Assembly: GCA_039621445.1 (NCBI GenBank)
Contig: CP154954.1
Location: forward strand, 39,579,816 to 39,643,815
DNA from: Euglena gracilis
Taxonomy: Eukaryota > Euglenida > Euglenophyceae > Euglenales
Direction of reading: 5' to 3'
Length of the DNA stretch: 64,000 nucleotides
This document shows positions 41,069 through 50,629 of the stretch, piece after piece. The translations under genes and the position numbers were made by a program. Numbering within the stretch: position 1 is the stretch's first letter; each line of letters starts with the position of its first letter. The notes below the pieces were generated by a model. The model had not been told where the DNA came from. It was given only the letters and a program-made list of their open reading frames with translations, and searched no databases.

Positions 41069-41808
41069 AAGCGTATTGGAAGTCCAAGGGGCTCGACCAC
41101 CTCACGGAGATCAGATTCCTCGGCGTTTTCACGTCAATCGGGCGCTTGACGGTCCTCGGACAACTACTTTGGCGGCAGTAGGCCCAAGTCACTTTCACGT
41201 GATGGTCGGGAAACCCGTCCTTCTCAAGATCGGTCACCTGGTCCTCCTGCCAGAAAACAGGATTTCAATTGCTATTCTTCACGATCCCGATCGTGAATTG
41301 GATCATCCTTTTCGTGTGAGTCACGGGGTCAACCCCGGAACACCGCTCATGGTCCACAGGAAAACCGTTCACCACGACGGTTTGACGGTAGAACGGAGTA
41401 CCGTTCTCCCCGTTATGCGGAATCTTGTCACAAATCCCGTTATCCACTTTTGCGGTTCCAAGGAACACCACTCATCCAAATGTCCCAGATCTCGTTCCCC
41501 ACGTCCTGGCTACGGAAATTGCGGTAAGCGCCGCGAGGACCGTGGTACCTCCTCCAACCGGCAAACAGTTGGTTTCCAGGTACCTTGTTTGGAAGAGGAC
41601 ACTCCGGCCACGGGCAGGGAGGGGGATGAGACCTCGGACGGGTATTTAATGAGGCCCGAATGGCGGTGCGCTCATTGAATTCCACCAATTCCGCCAAAAA
41701 GTCCGTTGCCGGCTATGCGGCCGGTTCGGACTTGGAGTAGGGGTGCCCGAGGTCGGAGGGCACGGACCTCTGGGCTGATGAAAAGATGGAGGTAAGACGT
41801 GATCAACC

Positions 41809-42285
41809 TTGCCCCACCTGCCCATCCGCCTTCCGGTCGGTACACAGAATTATTTCGGGTCCCCTTCCCTCCACTCCACATTTCCGCTAGGAATGCTGAG
41901 AAAAGTAGGAAAGGGTTCATGGGAAAAGTTGGCATGCAAAAGCACTTCCGCCTGGCCCTTCACTCTGCGTTCCACCAATGTAGTTAATCGCCCAAGCAAA
42001 AAAATACGCATTCAAAAATTTTCCACCGAAGTAAAAATTCTAATTGACACTGGTTGTCGCATTGCACTGCTTTTTCGGTTGGGGTTCATTCCGACCCGTC
42101 TCTTGGTAAACGCCAAGGAACCGATCAAAATTACAACCGCGGAATACACCCCCATGTGCGCTGGTGCTTTGGGATGTATGCTCGAGGTACTCTTGCCCAT
42201 AATTCCCAGCATAATTCGCACCCCCAACAAATTTGCAACATTTCACCAATATTTGGGGTTACGAGGCCGGAATTCATGGGTCTGA
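41809..42285 (+). CDS. Element A aspartic protease
   Basis: Within this 158-codon frame, from about 41985, VKILIDTGCRIALLF carries the D-T-G catalytic triad of retropepsins, followed by the usual strand pattern (EPIKITTAEYTPMCAGALG) with a GALG-type flap region. The N-terminal 60 codons are probably out of frame. The protease would process the gag-pol polyprotein. Confidence 0.75.
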   Translation: MPHLPIRLPVGTQNYFGSPSLHSTFPLGMLRKVGKGSWEKLACKSTSAWPFTLRSTNVVNRPSKKIRIQKFSTEVKILIDTGCRIALLFRLGFIPTRLLVNAKEPIKITTAEYTPMCAGALGCMLEVLLPIIPSIIRTPNKFATFHQYLGLRGRNSWV

Positions 42286-42756
42286 CGGGTAATGTTGGGA
42301 TACCCACATTTACGCCGATATGGATTTGTTGTGGATTGCCACTCACACGGTTTGCGCACAGCACCCACCTCCGCATTGCCACCCAAACCACCATCACCGT
42401 TGGCGTCCACCATGACGACCAACCCTTTGGCAACGCTTGGTGTCCACCATACCAACCACCGTTTTCCACACCCGGGTTACGGAGAAAGCCTCCCCCCTAC
42501 TCAATGACGCATCTACGTGCGTTACACATGAGGTAGGGCAAGCGAGTAGCGGTACACCAGCCGTTTCACTGGGTTCCAAGACGAAAGCCCAAAGGCCTGC
42601 AGTACGTATGGTAACGAGTACTCGCCCTGCTAAAGCACCACTCCGTTTTCCACCAGTTTTGCCGAATCCAGGCACACCTGTACAAGACTCACCGGCTAAT
42701 GCCGTCGACATCCACTTAAAAAAGTACCCGTTACATCACCTCACTTCCTCCAATGC

Positions 42757-43473
42757 GTGCACTGCAGGAGAAATTCCACCCAATCGGATTTCGATTGTGG
42801 ATGTTTAGTTCAAAAGGCAATTTCAAAAACGAAGTCCACACCCCAGGATACAGTTGGTTGTAGCCCGCAATGCGTGGAGATACACCAAGTACTCCAACAA
42901 CGCGGATTAGCCTCGTTGTTTGGAAACGCGAAATGCGTCCTTCCTAATCAGAATCTCGATCACACTTGGTGTGTATTTGATGCCGAATGGGGAAAACCCC
43001 AGCCTGTCCAAACTCCCTTGGGATTAACCCTTGAGGTGGTAGAAGACAGCCCGCATGTTTGTGGATCCATTCATTGTGTTCCTTCACTCCAACACGGAAA
43101 GCGGGTGCATGAATACGCGAGACGTGTATTGAATGCTTTCGATTTTGGTCAATATCGCATTTTGGAAAGGCGGTTTTCCAAAATCACGACATTGGCTGAT
43201 TCCTTTGATTGGATATTGATGCCTTCTCATCCAAAGCGCATGCCCGTTTGCCACGTCATTAGTCACAACACTCCAACGCATTTGATAAATTTTGGGGTGA
43301 TACGGTTTTTTGGATGCACACAAAACCAAAGGTTCTCGAATGTGCGGTTGATAAAATTCTGCGGGATGAAGCCGGTGGAGTTATTCTCATACCCATCATT
43401 CCGGGTGCGGAAAGGTTCACCTAACTATCGTACATCCGTTTTCATTGGTGTTATTTACCCACTAGTGTACTGA
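42757..43473 (+). CDS. Element A ORF between protease and RT, unassigned
   Basis: 238 codons with protein-like composition, including VLPNQNLDHTWCVFDAEWG, TPLGLTLEVVEDSPHVCGS and RILERRFSKITTLADSFDW. Seven Cys and six Trp/Tyr-rich spots, but no motif I can name. Ty3 elements usually have a short linker here, so this is either an extra domain or sequence brought in by rearrangement. Further reading near 43500-43850 leads into the RT entry helix. Confidence 0.45.
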   Translation: MHCRRNSTQSDFDCGCLVQKAISKTKSTPQDTVGCSPQCVEIHQVLQQRGLASLFGNAKCVLPNQNLDHTWCVFDAEWGKPQPVQTPLGLTLEVVEDSPHVCGSIHCVPSLQHGKRVHEYARRVLNAFDFGQYRILERRFSKITTLADSFDWILMPSHPKRMPVCHVISHNTPTHLINFGVIRFFGCTQNQRFSNVRLIKFCGMKPVELFSYPSFRVRKGSPNYRTSVFIGVIYPLVY

Positions 43474-43849
43474 TTTTCGACGACTTTTGTGGTAAAATGT
43501 GGTAAAAAAATACCACCCTTACAAAGAACACATTTTGCGTGTATGGTTCTTCGATGCAATGGGAATTTCCGAAATCGCGGTGCCGAGGAAGCTCAGTAGC
43601 CACCGGGATGGAACCCTGGCAGTTTCCGCGGTCATCGAGAGTGCAGGTCAGCATCTTAAGTCAGCGAATTCTGTTCACGGATCACCGCAAATTTCATGAT
43701 GTGCTGGAAAAAGCAGTATACGAGTGCGAAATCGACCCCGCAATACGCGGTCTGTTCGGCGTTTGCAAGTCTGAGCTTAAGGAAGGAGCTAGCCGGTGCA
43801 CAGAAAATTATTTTGTTGTTCGAGAGAACGTTGAAAGGCTCTCAATGAA

Positions 43850-44089
43850 ATGATTGAGAAGTTTATTCAACGCAACTGGACTGTATCCTCGAAAAGTGAG
43901 TGCACATACCAGGCAATTTTAGTTCCTAAACCCCCAGACCCCTCAGGTCAGAAGAAATGGAGACTGGTGCTGGATTACCGGTACCTGAACTCCCGGACAA
44001 GGGATGGTCTCATCCCGCTCCCCCTAGCGGAGGTTTCGATCACTAAGCGACTGGAAAACCGGTTGTGGTCAATTTTTTTTTCGATCTGA
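43850..44089 (+). CDS. Element A reverse transcriptase, fingers
   Basis: MIEKFIQRNWTVSSKSECTY and ILVPKPPDPSGQKKWRLVLD then YRYLNSRT are the standard Ty3/gypsy RT fingers. The frame is lost at a nine-T run (44071-44079); the next frame continues FDLKNAFHKMHLHPE, containing the first catalytic Asp. Confidence 0.9.
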   Translation: MIEKFIQRNWTVSSKSECTYQAILVPKPPDPSGQKKWRLVLDYRYLNSRTRDGLIPLPLAEVSITKRLENRLWSIFFSI

Positions 44090-44092
44090 AGA

Positions 44093-44341
44093 ATGCTTTT
44101 CACAAAATGCACTTACACCCCGAATCACAACCATACACGACTTTCGTACCAATGGACGGTACTCCCCACGGGTGTTAGGAGTGGCCCAGCCATGTTTCAC
44201 CGCATGATCCAATGGGTTTACCGCGACTTACCGTTTGCCATTGTGTATATTGATGATGTGCTGGTGGGAATACCACCAGCATCCGCAAAATCGAGCGGGG
44301 ATATCCTCGACACACACTTTCACCGTGTTTGCGCGGTATAA
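44093..44341 (+). CDS. Element A reverse transcriptase, palm with YIDD
   Basis: From about residue 25, GVRSGPAMFHRMIQWVYRDL leads into FAIVYIDDVLVG, with the catalytic YIDD at 44246-44257. The upstream Asp is in another frame, so active-site residues are present but not in one reading frame. Downstream, 44384-44572 continues the thumb (APSKLGDVKKWTP, LKGCLGLSQYY). Confidence 0.9.
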   Translation: MLFTKCTYTPNHNHTRLSYQWTVLPTGVRSGPAMFHRMIQWVYRDLPFAIVYIDDVLVGIPPASAKSSGDILDTHFHRVCAV

Positions 44342-44383
44342 ACCGCCTTCCAAAAACCTGCGCTTTTCACGAAGGGCGCGAAA

Positions 44384-44572
44384 ATGCATTTGTTTTGCGA
44401 GCTTATAAAATTTTGCAGAAACATCCTCAGCAATGGATTTCAGAACGCCGCTCCAAGCAAACTTGGGGACGTTAAGAAATGGACCCCTGCAGTAATCAAG
44501 ACGATTACCCACCTCAAAGGATGTTTGGGACTATCCCAATACTATGCAATATACAGGAGGGAATTCGCGTAA
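44384..44572 (+). CDS. Element A RT thumb
   Basis: LFCELIKFCRNIL, AAPSKLGDVKKWTP and THLKGCLGLSQYYAIYRREF match the LxKCxF...GLxxYYRRF pattern that closes Ty3 RT. Stop at 44572, then VPLTKQLK in the next frame leads to RNase H. Confidence 0.8.
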   Translation: MHLFCELIKFCRNILSNGFQNAAPSKLGDVKKWTPAVIKTITHLKGCLGLSQYYAIYRREFA

Positions 44573-44643
44573 ATCACGGTGCCCCTCACCAAACAGCTCA
44601 AAACGCAGGCGGTTGACAACACCATGTCATTTGGGATGACCAA

Positions 44644-44826
44644 ATGCGCGAGGCCCTTGAGGAAATCAGAGTTTTGCTTTTGGAGAATGTTGTACTCGAA
44701 GTTTCGGACCCGTACGAACGTTATGTGCTGGAAGCCAACAGCAGAGATTACGCTGTTGGCGGAGATCTTAGCCAGCAATACGCGTCGAATGAACTCCGAC
44801 CTGTGGCTTTCTTCAGCAGAAATTAG
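44644..44826 (+). CDS. Element A RNase H, N-terminal part
   Basis: REALEEIRVLLLENVVLEVS, then YVLEANSRDYAVGGDLSQQ and LRPVAFFSRN: the strand-helix start of Ty3 RNase H. The usual first catalytic Asp (consensus TDAS) is replaced by Glu-Ala-Asn. The element ends about 40 bp later at the tandem array. Confidence 0.8.
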   Translation: MREALEEIRVLLLENVVLEVSDPYERYVLEANSRDYAVGGDLSQQYASNELRPVAFFSRN

Positions 44827-44872
44827 CAGGGAGACGCCTTGTTTGGCTGTTTTGGACACTGAGGTCTAAGCA

Positions 44873-45050
44873 ATTGGCCGGTCCGAAGCAAGCAAATGGC
44901 CGGTCCGAAGCAAGTAAATGGACGCTGGAACGGGCAAGCAAATGGCGTGCGTGGCCAAAGCAAACAAATGGCTGCTAGTGCGGCTGAAGCAAGCAAATGG
45001 CTGGTAGTGCGGTCGAAGCAAGCAAATGGCTGCAAGCGCGCCTTAGCAGC
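44873..45050. repeat. AAGCAAGCAAATGG array
   Basis: About seven copies of (A)AGCAAGCAAATGGC separated by 8-16 bases of variable GGTCCG/CTAGTGCGG text. It sits exactly where element A (plus) and element D (minus) are each cut off. Confidence 0.8.
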
Positions 45051-45065
45051 CACCACCACCTCCAA

Positions 45066-45368
45066 TTAAAATTGTGGTTTTTTTTTGGTACTGGAAAAGT
45101 CTGGGACACATTCAGAATATTTGGCTGTGTACGGCTCAGTGTATTCTTTGTCAAGCAATCCTTGTGTGGTTTTTTCAAGTACCTCTTTCCTCTTACCGTG
45201 CATGAAAAAAGGATTCTGTCTTGTTGGCTTTGCCCCCTCCTTCAACGGTACGTGTGCATATCCATATTGCCCTCTTTCCGGGGGGTCCGGAAATGGCGAT
45301 GACCGAAATACCGTCCCCCTGTAACCCTGCAATACTTGTTCACTTAATTTAGCCACCCGTTCATCCAC
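45066..45368 (-). CDS. Element D, start of reverse transcriptase (truncated)
   Basis: Residues 55-100 read KRKEVLEKTTQGLLDKEYTE then YSECVPDFSSTKKK, the RT entry of Ty3/gypsy elements, ending at the tandem array before any catalytic residue. The upstream part (FRSSPFPDPPERGQYGYAHV) is linker. Element D is therefore a 5' pol remnant. Confidence 0.65.
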   Translation of the reverse strand: MDERVAKLSEQVLQGYRGTVFRSSPFPDPPERGQYGYAHVPLKEGAKPTRQNPFFMHGKRKEVLEKTTQGLLDKEYTEPYTAKYSECVPDFSSTKKKPQF

Positions 45369-45767
45369 TTTTTCGTCCTCCCATTTCTTGCAATTCTCAT
45401 TTGGTTGACAACTTGCACTGGGGGGTCAATTCCCTCCAAATTTGTGGCAATATCCCCCAGGTCCTCGTCACTCCAAAATTGCAATTCCTGGTCCACCACT
45501 TCCAAAAGCAAACAAATACCAAGTTTCTGCAAATTAAACGAAGCCCCGTACGCCACAGTCACATTGTCTTCTGAAAAGTTTGTGTCATCCCCCAATTTTT
45601 GCGGCCCCTCCGTCTTTCAACACCCCGCAAAAAAAAGGTCGCGGCTGTCTTTCACAAACGCCTTGTGGAGTGTAAAACTTCCCATTTTTGCCCCCGCTAA
45701 TAAAAGAATAAGAAAGAATTTCGTCAACTTTGATGTTTGCCTCATAAAATTTATCCTCATATTCCAC
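45344..45767 (-). pseudogene. Element D protease-RT linker
   Basis: Two overlapping minus frames (45585-45767, then 45344-45595) give acidic, hydrophobic linker sequence (DLGDIATNLEGIDPPVQVV) joining the protease to the RT start. The change of frame lies near 45590 at a C run. No catalytic residues. Confidence 0.45.
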
Positions 45768-45819
45768 ACACCCAGGACCCCTTTCTGCATTCCATTTTTG
45801 TTGAACGATCCCTTTTACC

Positions 45820-45990
45820 TTTGCGCATATGCTCCCCCCGCCAAAGTTTGCCCATTGGCCGTCTCAAACCTTAACAGGTCCTTAGTAAGATACATTAGGT
45901 GGTCCCGTATCAACCCTTGTTGAATGAGGTTTGCCTAAGCCCCCGTGTCAATCAAAACTTGGACATTTTTCCTCCCCATTTGCCAACCGT
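45820..45990 (-). pseudogene. Element D aspartic protease with nonsense codon
   Basis: Minus-strand reading VQVLIDTGA, then TAG (45935-45937), then ANLIQQGLIRDHL. The D-T-G triad is clear (Asp at 45947-45949). In related proteases a Gln is common at the position of the TAG, so CAG to TAG is the simplest explanation. Too short and broken for the ORF criteria. Confidence 0.7.
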
Positions 45991-45999
45991 ATCTGTGTT

Positions 46000-47690
46000 T
46001 TTAACAGCAGTTGTCTGTACTCTCCAATATTCTTCGCACCTCCCCGGGTTTTCGTCCCCCTCGGCATTTTTTTTTCTTCAGCCGCACCAATTTTTTCTTC
46101 CCTGGGGCTGCCCCCCCCTGGGAGGGTTGCCTTCTATCATAACCAATCAATAGCCCCACATCCCCACAAAGGGTATCCCTCAAAATCCTCCCATCAGCCC
46201 CAAACAACTTTGTCCTCTAGGGAAAATAAATCTTTTTGACAGCAATGGCCACAAGTTTTTTCACCAACCTCCTACTCCAGTCTGGGTGAATAGAAATTAC
46301 CCGACAATTGGAATTTTGGCAAATCATCCACCTCAGGCCACAAAGTACAGGCGGCCACACAAAGTTTCCTCCTCCCCCAATCCTTTTTCATGGCATCGTC
46401 ATTCTCCCAATAAAATTTTCACACCTGCATTTTGGCTGGTTGCTAAAAACAATCCCGTTCGCCTACCAAGAACTCCTCAATAGAAAATTTTTCCTTCATA
46501 ATAATCCTCCCCTAAACTTTTTTTTTTTTTTCCCAACCCTTAGCAACACTCCCGTTGTTTGGGCATCCTCCAATTTTTTTGAGTTCCAACTGTCATTCCA
46601 TATCCCAGCTTTTCACGGTGAATCCTCCCCCTAGGAATCAAATTCGGGCAGGTCTGGCCCTCACAAAGTTTGTTTTGTAGCGTGCTCAAATTTTCTCTCC
46701 CCCACTCCCCCAGATATGGGTGGTTTTTGATATCCCCAGTCTGAAAACTGACAACAGTCAACATTGAAAAAAGTCAAATTTTTAACACAGGGTCTTTTAC
46801 GCAAAAGCCCATGACGGGGACTTTCAATCCACCACAACTTTTGTTTGAAGTATTCGACAGTTTCCAAAGTTTTTTTGACCAGCCGATGTGCCCCCTCCAA
46901 TTTTCTGATTCCAAACGTTTTCGCCAAGCTGTATTCTGGACGTCTCAGAAAATTCTTTTCTTTTTCTTGAAATCCTCGGATTCCCAATTTTCTTCATATT
47001 TCAATTGTCCCAAAGACGTAAACACAAATCAATGTGAAGACATTGAACCAGAGCGAGCAGTCTGCGGGGGGAAAGTTCGAATTAGGAATACAAAAACCAG
47101 TCCGGCAGTAAGGTAAGCGGTCAGCAAAATAGTTCGCATACGCCCCCCATGCCAGAGGACGCGGCACCACAGGCACATGACGAAACGGCATCACACCACA
47201 GAAAAAAATGGCTTTACTGTTTTTCAAGCACTGATGAATGGTGTTCAACATGAATTGTCCACAAAAAGGTTCAGAACGACAAGTGTCAACGCAAAGTAAG
47301 GTAAAAGACGTTCCTTCCGACGTTCAACTTGGTCCCTTCACTTCTTGGTTGGCTTTTCATTCGAAGGTAACACAAACCTGGGCGAAACTCCTTGCATCAA
47401 TGGCAGGTTTGTGTCTGAAAGCCTTCAAAGGTTAGACAACAATCCACCCATGGCGAGGCGGGTTGGTGTCTCCTGAACCGAAAAACAATCCAAAAGGTCC
47501 TCTGGGGTGGCATGACTTTCCTCCCGCGTGACTGAAAGCACGATCAAAACATTTGGGGGGAGCTCAGGCTGTCTCTTGTGCTGCCAACCGCCATTCACAT
47601 TCTGAAACGTCACAAAACATTCTGAGCCCCTGGCGTAGGATCGGTTGTAAATTGTGATCCACACAATAATTCTTGAAAATCTTATTCATT
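46000..47690 (-). other. Degenerate minus-strand retroelement-like sequence
   Basis: Minus frames 46661-46987 (108 codons, basic, KTLETVEYFKQKLWW) and 46994-47251 lie upstream of the element D protease and downstream of the element B chromodomain. They may be element D gag or the 3' flank of B. No zinc knuckle or other diagnostic motif seen. A T run at 46518-46530 and C runs occur. Confidence 0.3.
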
Positions 47691-47701
47691 CTGCCACCTG
47701 G

Positions 47702-47812
47702 TTGCACAAAAGAAGCCACAGGCTCTCATGTACTGCTGCTTGCCGGAAAATTCTCCCACCAAACCAATTTCCATCCCCCTTGGTACTTGTGCTTCAAAAT
47801 CTTGTAAACATC
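47702..47812 (-). pseudogene. Element B chromodomain with Trp-to-stop
   Basis: DVYKILKHKYQGGWKLVWWE then NFPASSST, TGA (47726-47728), EPVASFVQ. This is the chromodomain pattern ...YLVxWxGxxxxxSTWEPxxxF, with the stop where Trp is invariant. Chromodomains of chromoviruses direct integration to marked chromatin. The preceding acidic linker (SEEEQAQ) is in a different frame from the integrase C-terminus. Confidence 0.75.
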
Positions 47813-48109
47813 GTAAAAACCCAGTTGTGCTTGTTCTTCTTCTGACATCTGAAGAGGGGGTCCCCTACCTGGTCTGAAATGGGGGTGTCACCCTCCATTG
47901 GGGCTCCCACAACCACATCACTGGTCAAAAGGTCTGGGTCTTCTTCCAAAAGACTTTCTTCATGTGAAGCAACCTCCCACTTTTTTGCAGAAACCCGAAG
48001 AGACATCAATGGCCCCTCCCAAAGATGGACTGCTAGCAATTTGCACTGATTTGAACCTCGGTTTGAGAACCCGAAAAGGTCCTTGCCAGGGCGGGGAAAG
48101 CTTGGGCCA

Positions 48110-48601
48110 TCATGTGTTTGGCCATCCTTTGTTGTGCACCAAATCATAGTCATCTTTATTTTTTGCTGGTTCCCTCCCTTTGTTGGCACTCTCAAAATCT
48201 TTTTTCCTCAATTCTTTCAATCTCTGGGAAGCTCTTTCTTGAATCTGAATTTGGGCCAAAAGCCGGGAATGGGTGTCTGGGTTTGTCACCGGTTCTGGGG
48301 GTAATACAAACCTCCAAGCTGTTCCCAAAAAAATGTCATGGCGTGGCAACATTGTTGTCGGGGAAAACTGCACACTCATCAAAAACGTACAATAAGGAAT
48401 AAATTGAACCCAACTTTTGTCCTTGGAAGATATGTTCAAAGCTCGCATATGCTTCAAAAACATTTTGTTGTCATTTTCAACCAAATCGTTTGATCTGGGG
48501 TTCCGGGGTACCGAAAACGATAATTTCACATCTAGACCTTTAAAAGCTGTCTGATAAAAACAACTGGGTTGTCTGAATCCGACGTAGTTGTCATACCTCA
48601 C
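48110..48601 (-). CDS. Element B integrase, C-terminal half of core and tail
   Basis: KLSFSVPRNPRSNDLVENDN then KMFLKHMRAL corresponds to the integrase core region around the catalytic Glu (usual HPQTNGQVER), here LVENDNK. FSPTTMLPRH matches the P-x-x-L-L-x-G box. The remainder is a charged C-terminal segment (RLLAQIQIQERASQRLKEL). Confidence 0.75.
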   Translation of the reverse strand: MRYDNYVGFRQPSCFYQTAFKGLDVKLSFSVPRNPRSNDLVENDNKMFLKHMRALNISSKDKSWVQFIPYCTFLMSVQFSPTTMLPRHDIFLGTAWRFVLPPEPVTNPDTHSRLLAQIQIQERASQRLKELRKKDFESANKGREPAKNKDDYDLVHNKGWPNT

Positions 48602-48795
48602 AACGGACGATTTTCCAAAAAACTGAAATCCACCGGTCCAAAATGAGTCTCAAAACACCTTCTCCGGGTACCGTTTTCTGTGTGGGAATGAATTGGAAAA
48701 AAATGGGACAAATTGTCGACCAAAGTCAGCACATAGTCAAAACCATTGTAGGGGTCCATTTGCACAAAAACGAAACACAAAACTTCATTGCTCAC
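48598..48795 (-). CDS. Element B integrase core, N-terminal half
   Basis: FVQMDPYNGFDYVLTLVDNL then SHFFPIHSH matches the D-x-I/P...GY-x-Y-I-L-V-x-V-D-x-F/L-S-K start of the rve core. The first catalytic Asp is within QMDP. The reading stops at 48598 and continues in the 48110-48601 frame. Confidence 0.8.
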   Translation of the reverse strand: MSNEVLCFVFVQMDPYNGFDYVLTLVDNLSHFFPIHSHTENGTRRRCFETHFGPVDFSFLENRPL

Positions 48796-48865
48796 TGTTG
48801 GAACGGGTTAAGAACAGACCTTTCCACGGTCGCTGGGGCGGTTTTGTTTTGAAAGGGTGCAAATT

Positions 48866-49048
48866 TCATATGTCATCACAATGGCCCTGCAAATTTCCAA
48901 CATGTCTTTCTTGGAAACCTTGGACTGAAAATGGCTCATAAAAAATCAGTGTCCTTTCAGCACCAACATGGTTGCTTGCCTTGTGACATTCATCCAAACA
49001 AACCTTCAACAAATGAGACGGAACAACCAATTTTCCTTCACAGTACAT
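48866..49048 (-). CDS. Element B integrase zinc-binding (H2C2) domain
   Basis: YCEGKLVVPSHLLKVCLDEC then HKASNHVGAERTL, the H-x3-H pair of the H2C2 integrase domain. The Cys pair may be represented downstream by GHCDDIC across a frame change. Confidence 0.75.
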   Translation of the reverse strand: MYCEGKLVVPSHLLKVCLDECHKASNHVGAERTLIFYEPFSVQGFQERHVGNLQGHCDDI

Positions 49049-49243
49049 GGCCTTGGCAGATCAGAACCAGAAGTTATTGTCAATGAAACAGGGTTTTGAA
49101 ACCTCCAGTTTCTGCCAAAATTCTTTCAGTTCTGAACTCAAATAATCCTTTTCAGACGCTTGCACTCTGTGGGACAAGCTGAAAACATTTTGTGAAAACA
49201 GGTCAAGCTGAACATCCACTTTCTGAAAAGCGTTCCTTGCTAC

Positions 49244-49582
49244 TTACTCAAAATGAATTTCAAATTTGTTCTCAAAATCAGCACGAGACAAAAAAATCAC
49301 AGAATTCATTTTTGCAACCTGCCACGTGAACAAATATTCAGTTTGAACTGGTGTAAAAAAAACATACATCCTTCTCAGTCGTTTGTTGAGAGGGGATTCA
49401 CCCTTCTGAAAAGAGATGGCTGCCACATTGTCTGTGAACCGCACAATTGGCAGATTTTGAAAATTCCTTGTTTGTGAAGCAATGACCAACACACTTCTCA
49501 AAATTTCCTTTTCCCACGTGGTGTATTTTTTTCTTGCTTCACTCCATTTCCAGTTGTAGTGGCCCAAGGGCACCAACCTCAT
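49244..49582 (-). CDS. Element B RNase H, C-terminal part
   Basis: YTTWEKEILRSVLVIASQTR contains the E of the catalytic set. LPIVRFTDNVAAISFQKG contains the T-D-N (Asp). FTWQVAKMNSVIFLSR corresponds to the V-x-G-x-x-N-x-x-A-D-x-L-S-R close. Downstream of the 49579-49983 frame. Confidence 0.85.
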   Translation of the reverse strand: MRLVPLGHYNWKWSEARKKYTTWEKEILRSVLVIASQTRNFQNLPIVRFTDNVAAISFQKGESPLNKRLRRMYVFFTPVQTEYLFTWQVAKMNSVIFLSRADFENKFEIHFE

Positions 49583-49983
49583 TTCACTGGGGTATTTGCT
49601 TGGGTCCCATCCACCTTCACACCACTTGTTCGAAAATTCTCAGGAATTTGTATTTGTTGGAGGGTTTGCAACTGAAACAACGCAGAACCACCTCCTAAAT
49701 GCGAACTGTCAGTCACCAAAACAATCTCTCCCGAAGTTCTTGTGGTATCCAAAACATCAAGGGAAGATAATTTCCTTTTCAAAGCATAACAACTCTCCTT
49801 CTTTTCAGTCCACTTCCATTTCACATTCTTTTTCAGAAGACCTGTCAGTGGGGCTGAGTCAAATGTAAACCCTTCCATGTGTCTGCGGTAAAAATTAATG
49901 GCTCCCAACATTCGCCTCAAATACCTTTGATTCTGAACTCGAAAACTCAAAATTGGTTCAGTGTTCCTCTTGTTTGCCGCCAC
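49579..49983 (-). CDS. Element B RT thumb and RNase H start
   Basis: YLRRMLGAINFYRRHMEGF, then APLTGLLKKNVKWKWTEKKE are the RT thumb and connection. IVLVTDSSHLGGGSALFQLQ is the first RNase H strand, with the catalytic Asp in TDSS. 134 codons, intact. Confidence 0.9.
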   Translation of the reverse strand: MAANKRNTEPILSFRVQNQRYLRRMLGAINFYRRHMEGFTFDSAPLTGLLKKNVKWKWTEKKESCYALKRKLSSLDVLDTTRTSGEIVLVTDSSHLGGGSALFQLQTLQQIQIPENFRTSGVKVDGTQANTPVK

Positions 49984-50056
49984 ATTCCCTATCCCAACGA
50001 GAAGCCCAAGTAGTCAGTAGTCTTATTCAGAAAAGAACATTTGCTCGATTTGACTC

Positions 50057-50305
50057 TCACTTGGTTCTTTCTGCAACTTCAAACCACTTTTCCAAAAGAT
50101 ACGAATGGTCCTCCTCAGAGTTTGCACTAACCCCTGTGTCACCGGAAAAGAAGCCAGGTGTCCATCCTTCAAAGTCTTTTTCACCCTCAAAACCGTTTGG
50201 CATTGGGAGGTTCGGATTTACATCAACTCCTGAAAAATCCCTGGGGCATTCATCAACCGAAATATTATCCTTTTCGGACGAAAACACCTCCCTGAAGGAA
50301 TGCAA
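50057..50305 (-). CDS. Element B RT palm with destroyed YxDD box
   Basis: The region expected to read Y-x-D-D followed by GVSANSEEDH reads FSGD followed by TGVSANSEEDHSYLLEKW (FSGD at 50138-50149). The first active-site Asp is Gly and the Tyr is Phe. This RT would be inactive. The N-terminal part of the ORF is out of frame with the RT. Confidence 0.75.
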   Translation of the reverse strand: MHSFREVFSSEKDNISVDECPRDFSGVDVNPNLPMPNGFEGEKDFEGWTPGFFSGDTGVSANSEEDHSYLLEKWFEVAERTK

Positions 50306-50629
50306 AATTCAGACAAACCTGCTGCGCTTTTTGTGATTGCGATTTGCCAATACCCACTCCTCATGTCCAGGGCACTTTTGAACCGACACTTGGCCAAACT
50401 TTCAGTCCGAATTTCCATGTTTGGCAAAAACCCTGCAAGTGCCTTGATTCTGGAATTCAATTTTCTGTAATGAATGACCGTCCTTCTGGTACTTGACCAT
50501 TTTTTTGTCCACCAAAAATGTGGGGCTGCACACCTGGGGGATTTCACCAACTGGGAACTGCTCAATCAACCCTGACTTTAGCAATTCTTCACACTGAAGA
50601 TCAATTACTTTTTCATCCTCCTGGGGCAT
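50218..50629 (-). CDS. Element B RT fingers and first palm motif
   Basis: Two overlapping minus frames. 50402-50629 gives LQCEELLKSGLIEQFPVGEI, then SPTFLVDKK. 50218-50565 gives HYRKLNSRIK, CRFKSALDMRSGYWQIAI (first catalytic Asp in SALDM) and LMNAPGIFQELM. A clear Ty3 RT with a frame change near 50480. Confidence 0.9.

Larger units (their letters stand above)
38430..44865 (+). mobile_element. Ty3/gypsy element A, plus strand, decayed and 3'-truncated
   Basis: Order: coiled-coil gag region, gag capsid, zinc knuckles, aspartic protease, a roughly 1.2-kb unassigned stretch, RT, start of RNase H. The frame changes many times, so no polyprotein can be made as read. It stops abruptly in RNase H at the tandem array starting near 44873. 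No LTR or integrase is visible. Confidence 0.85.
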
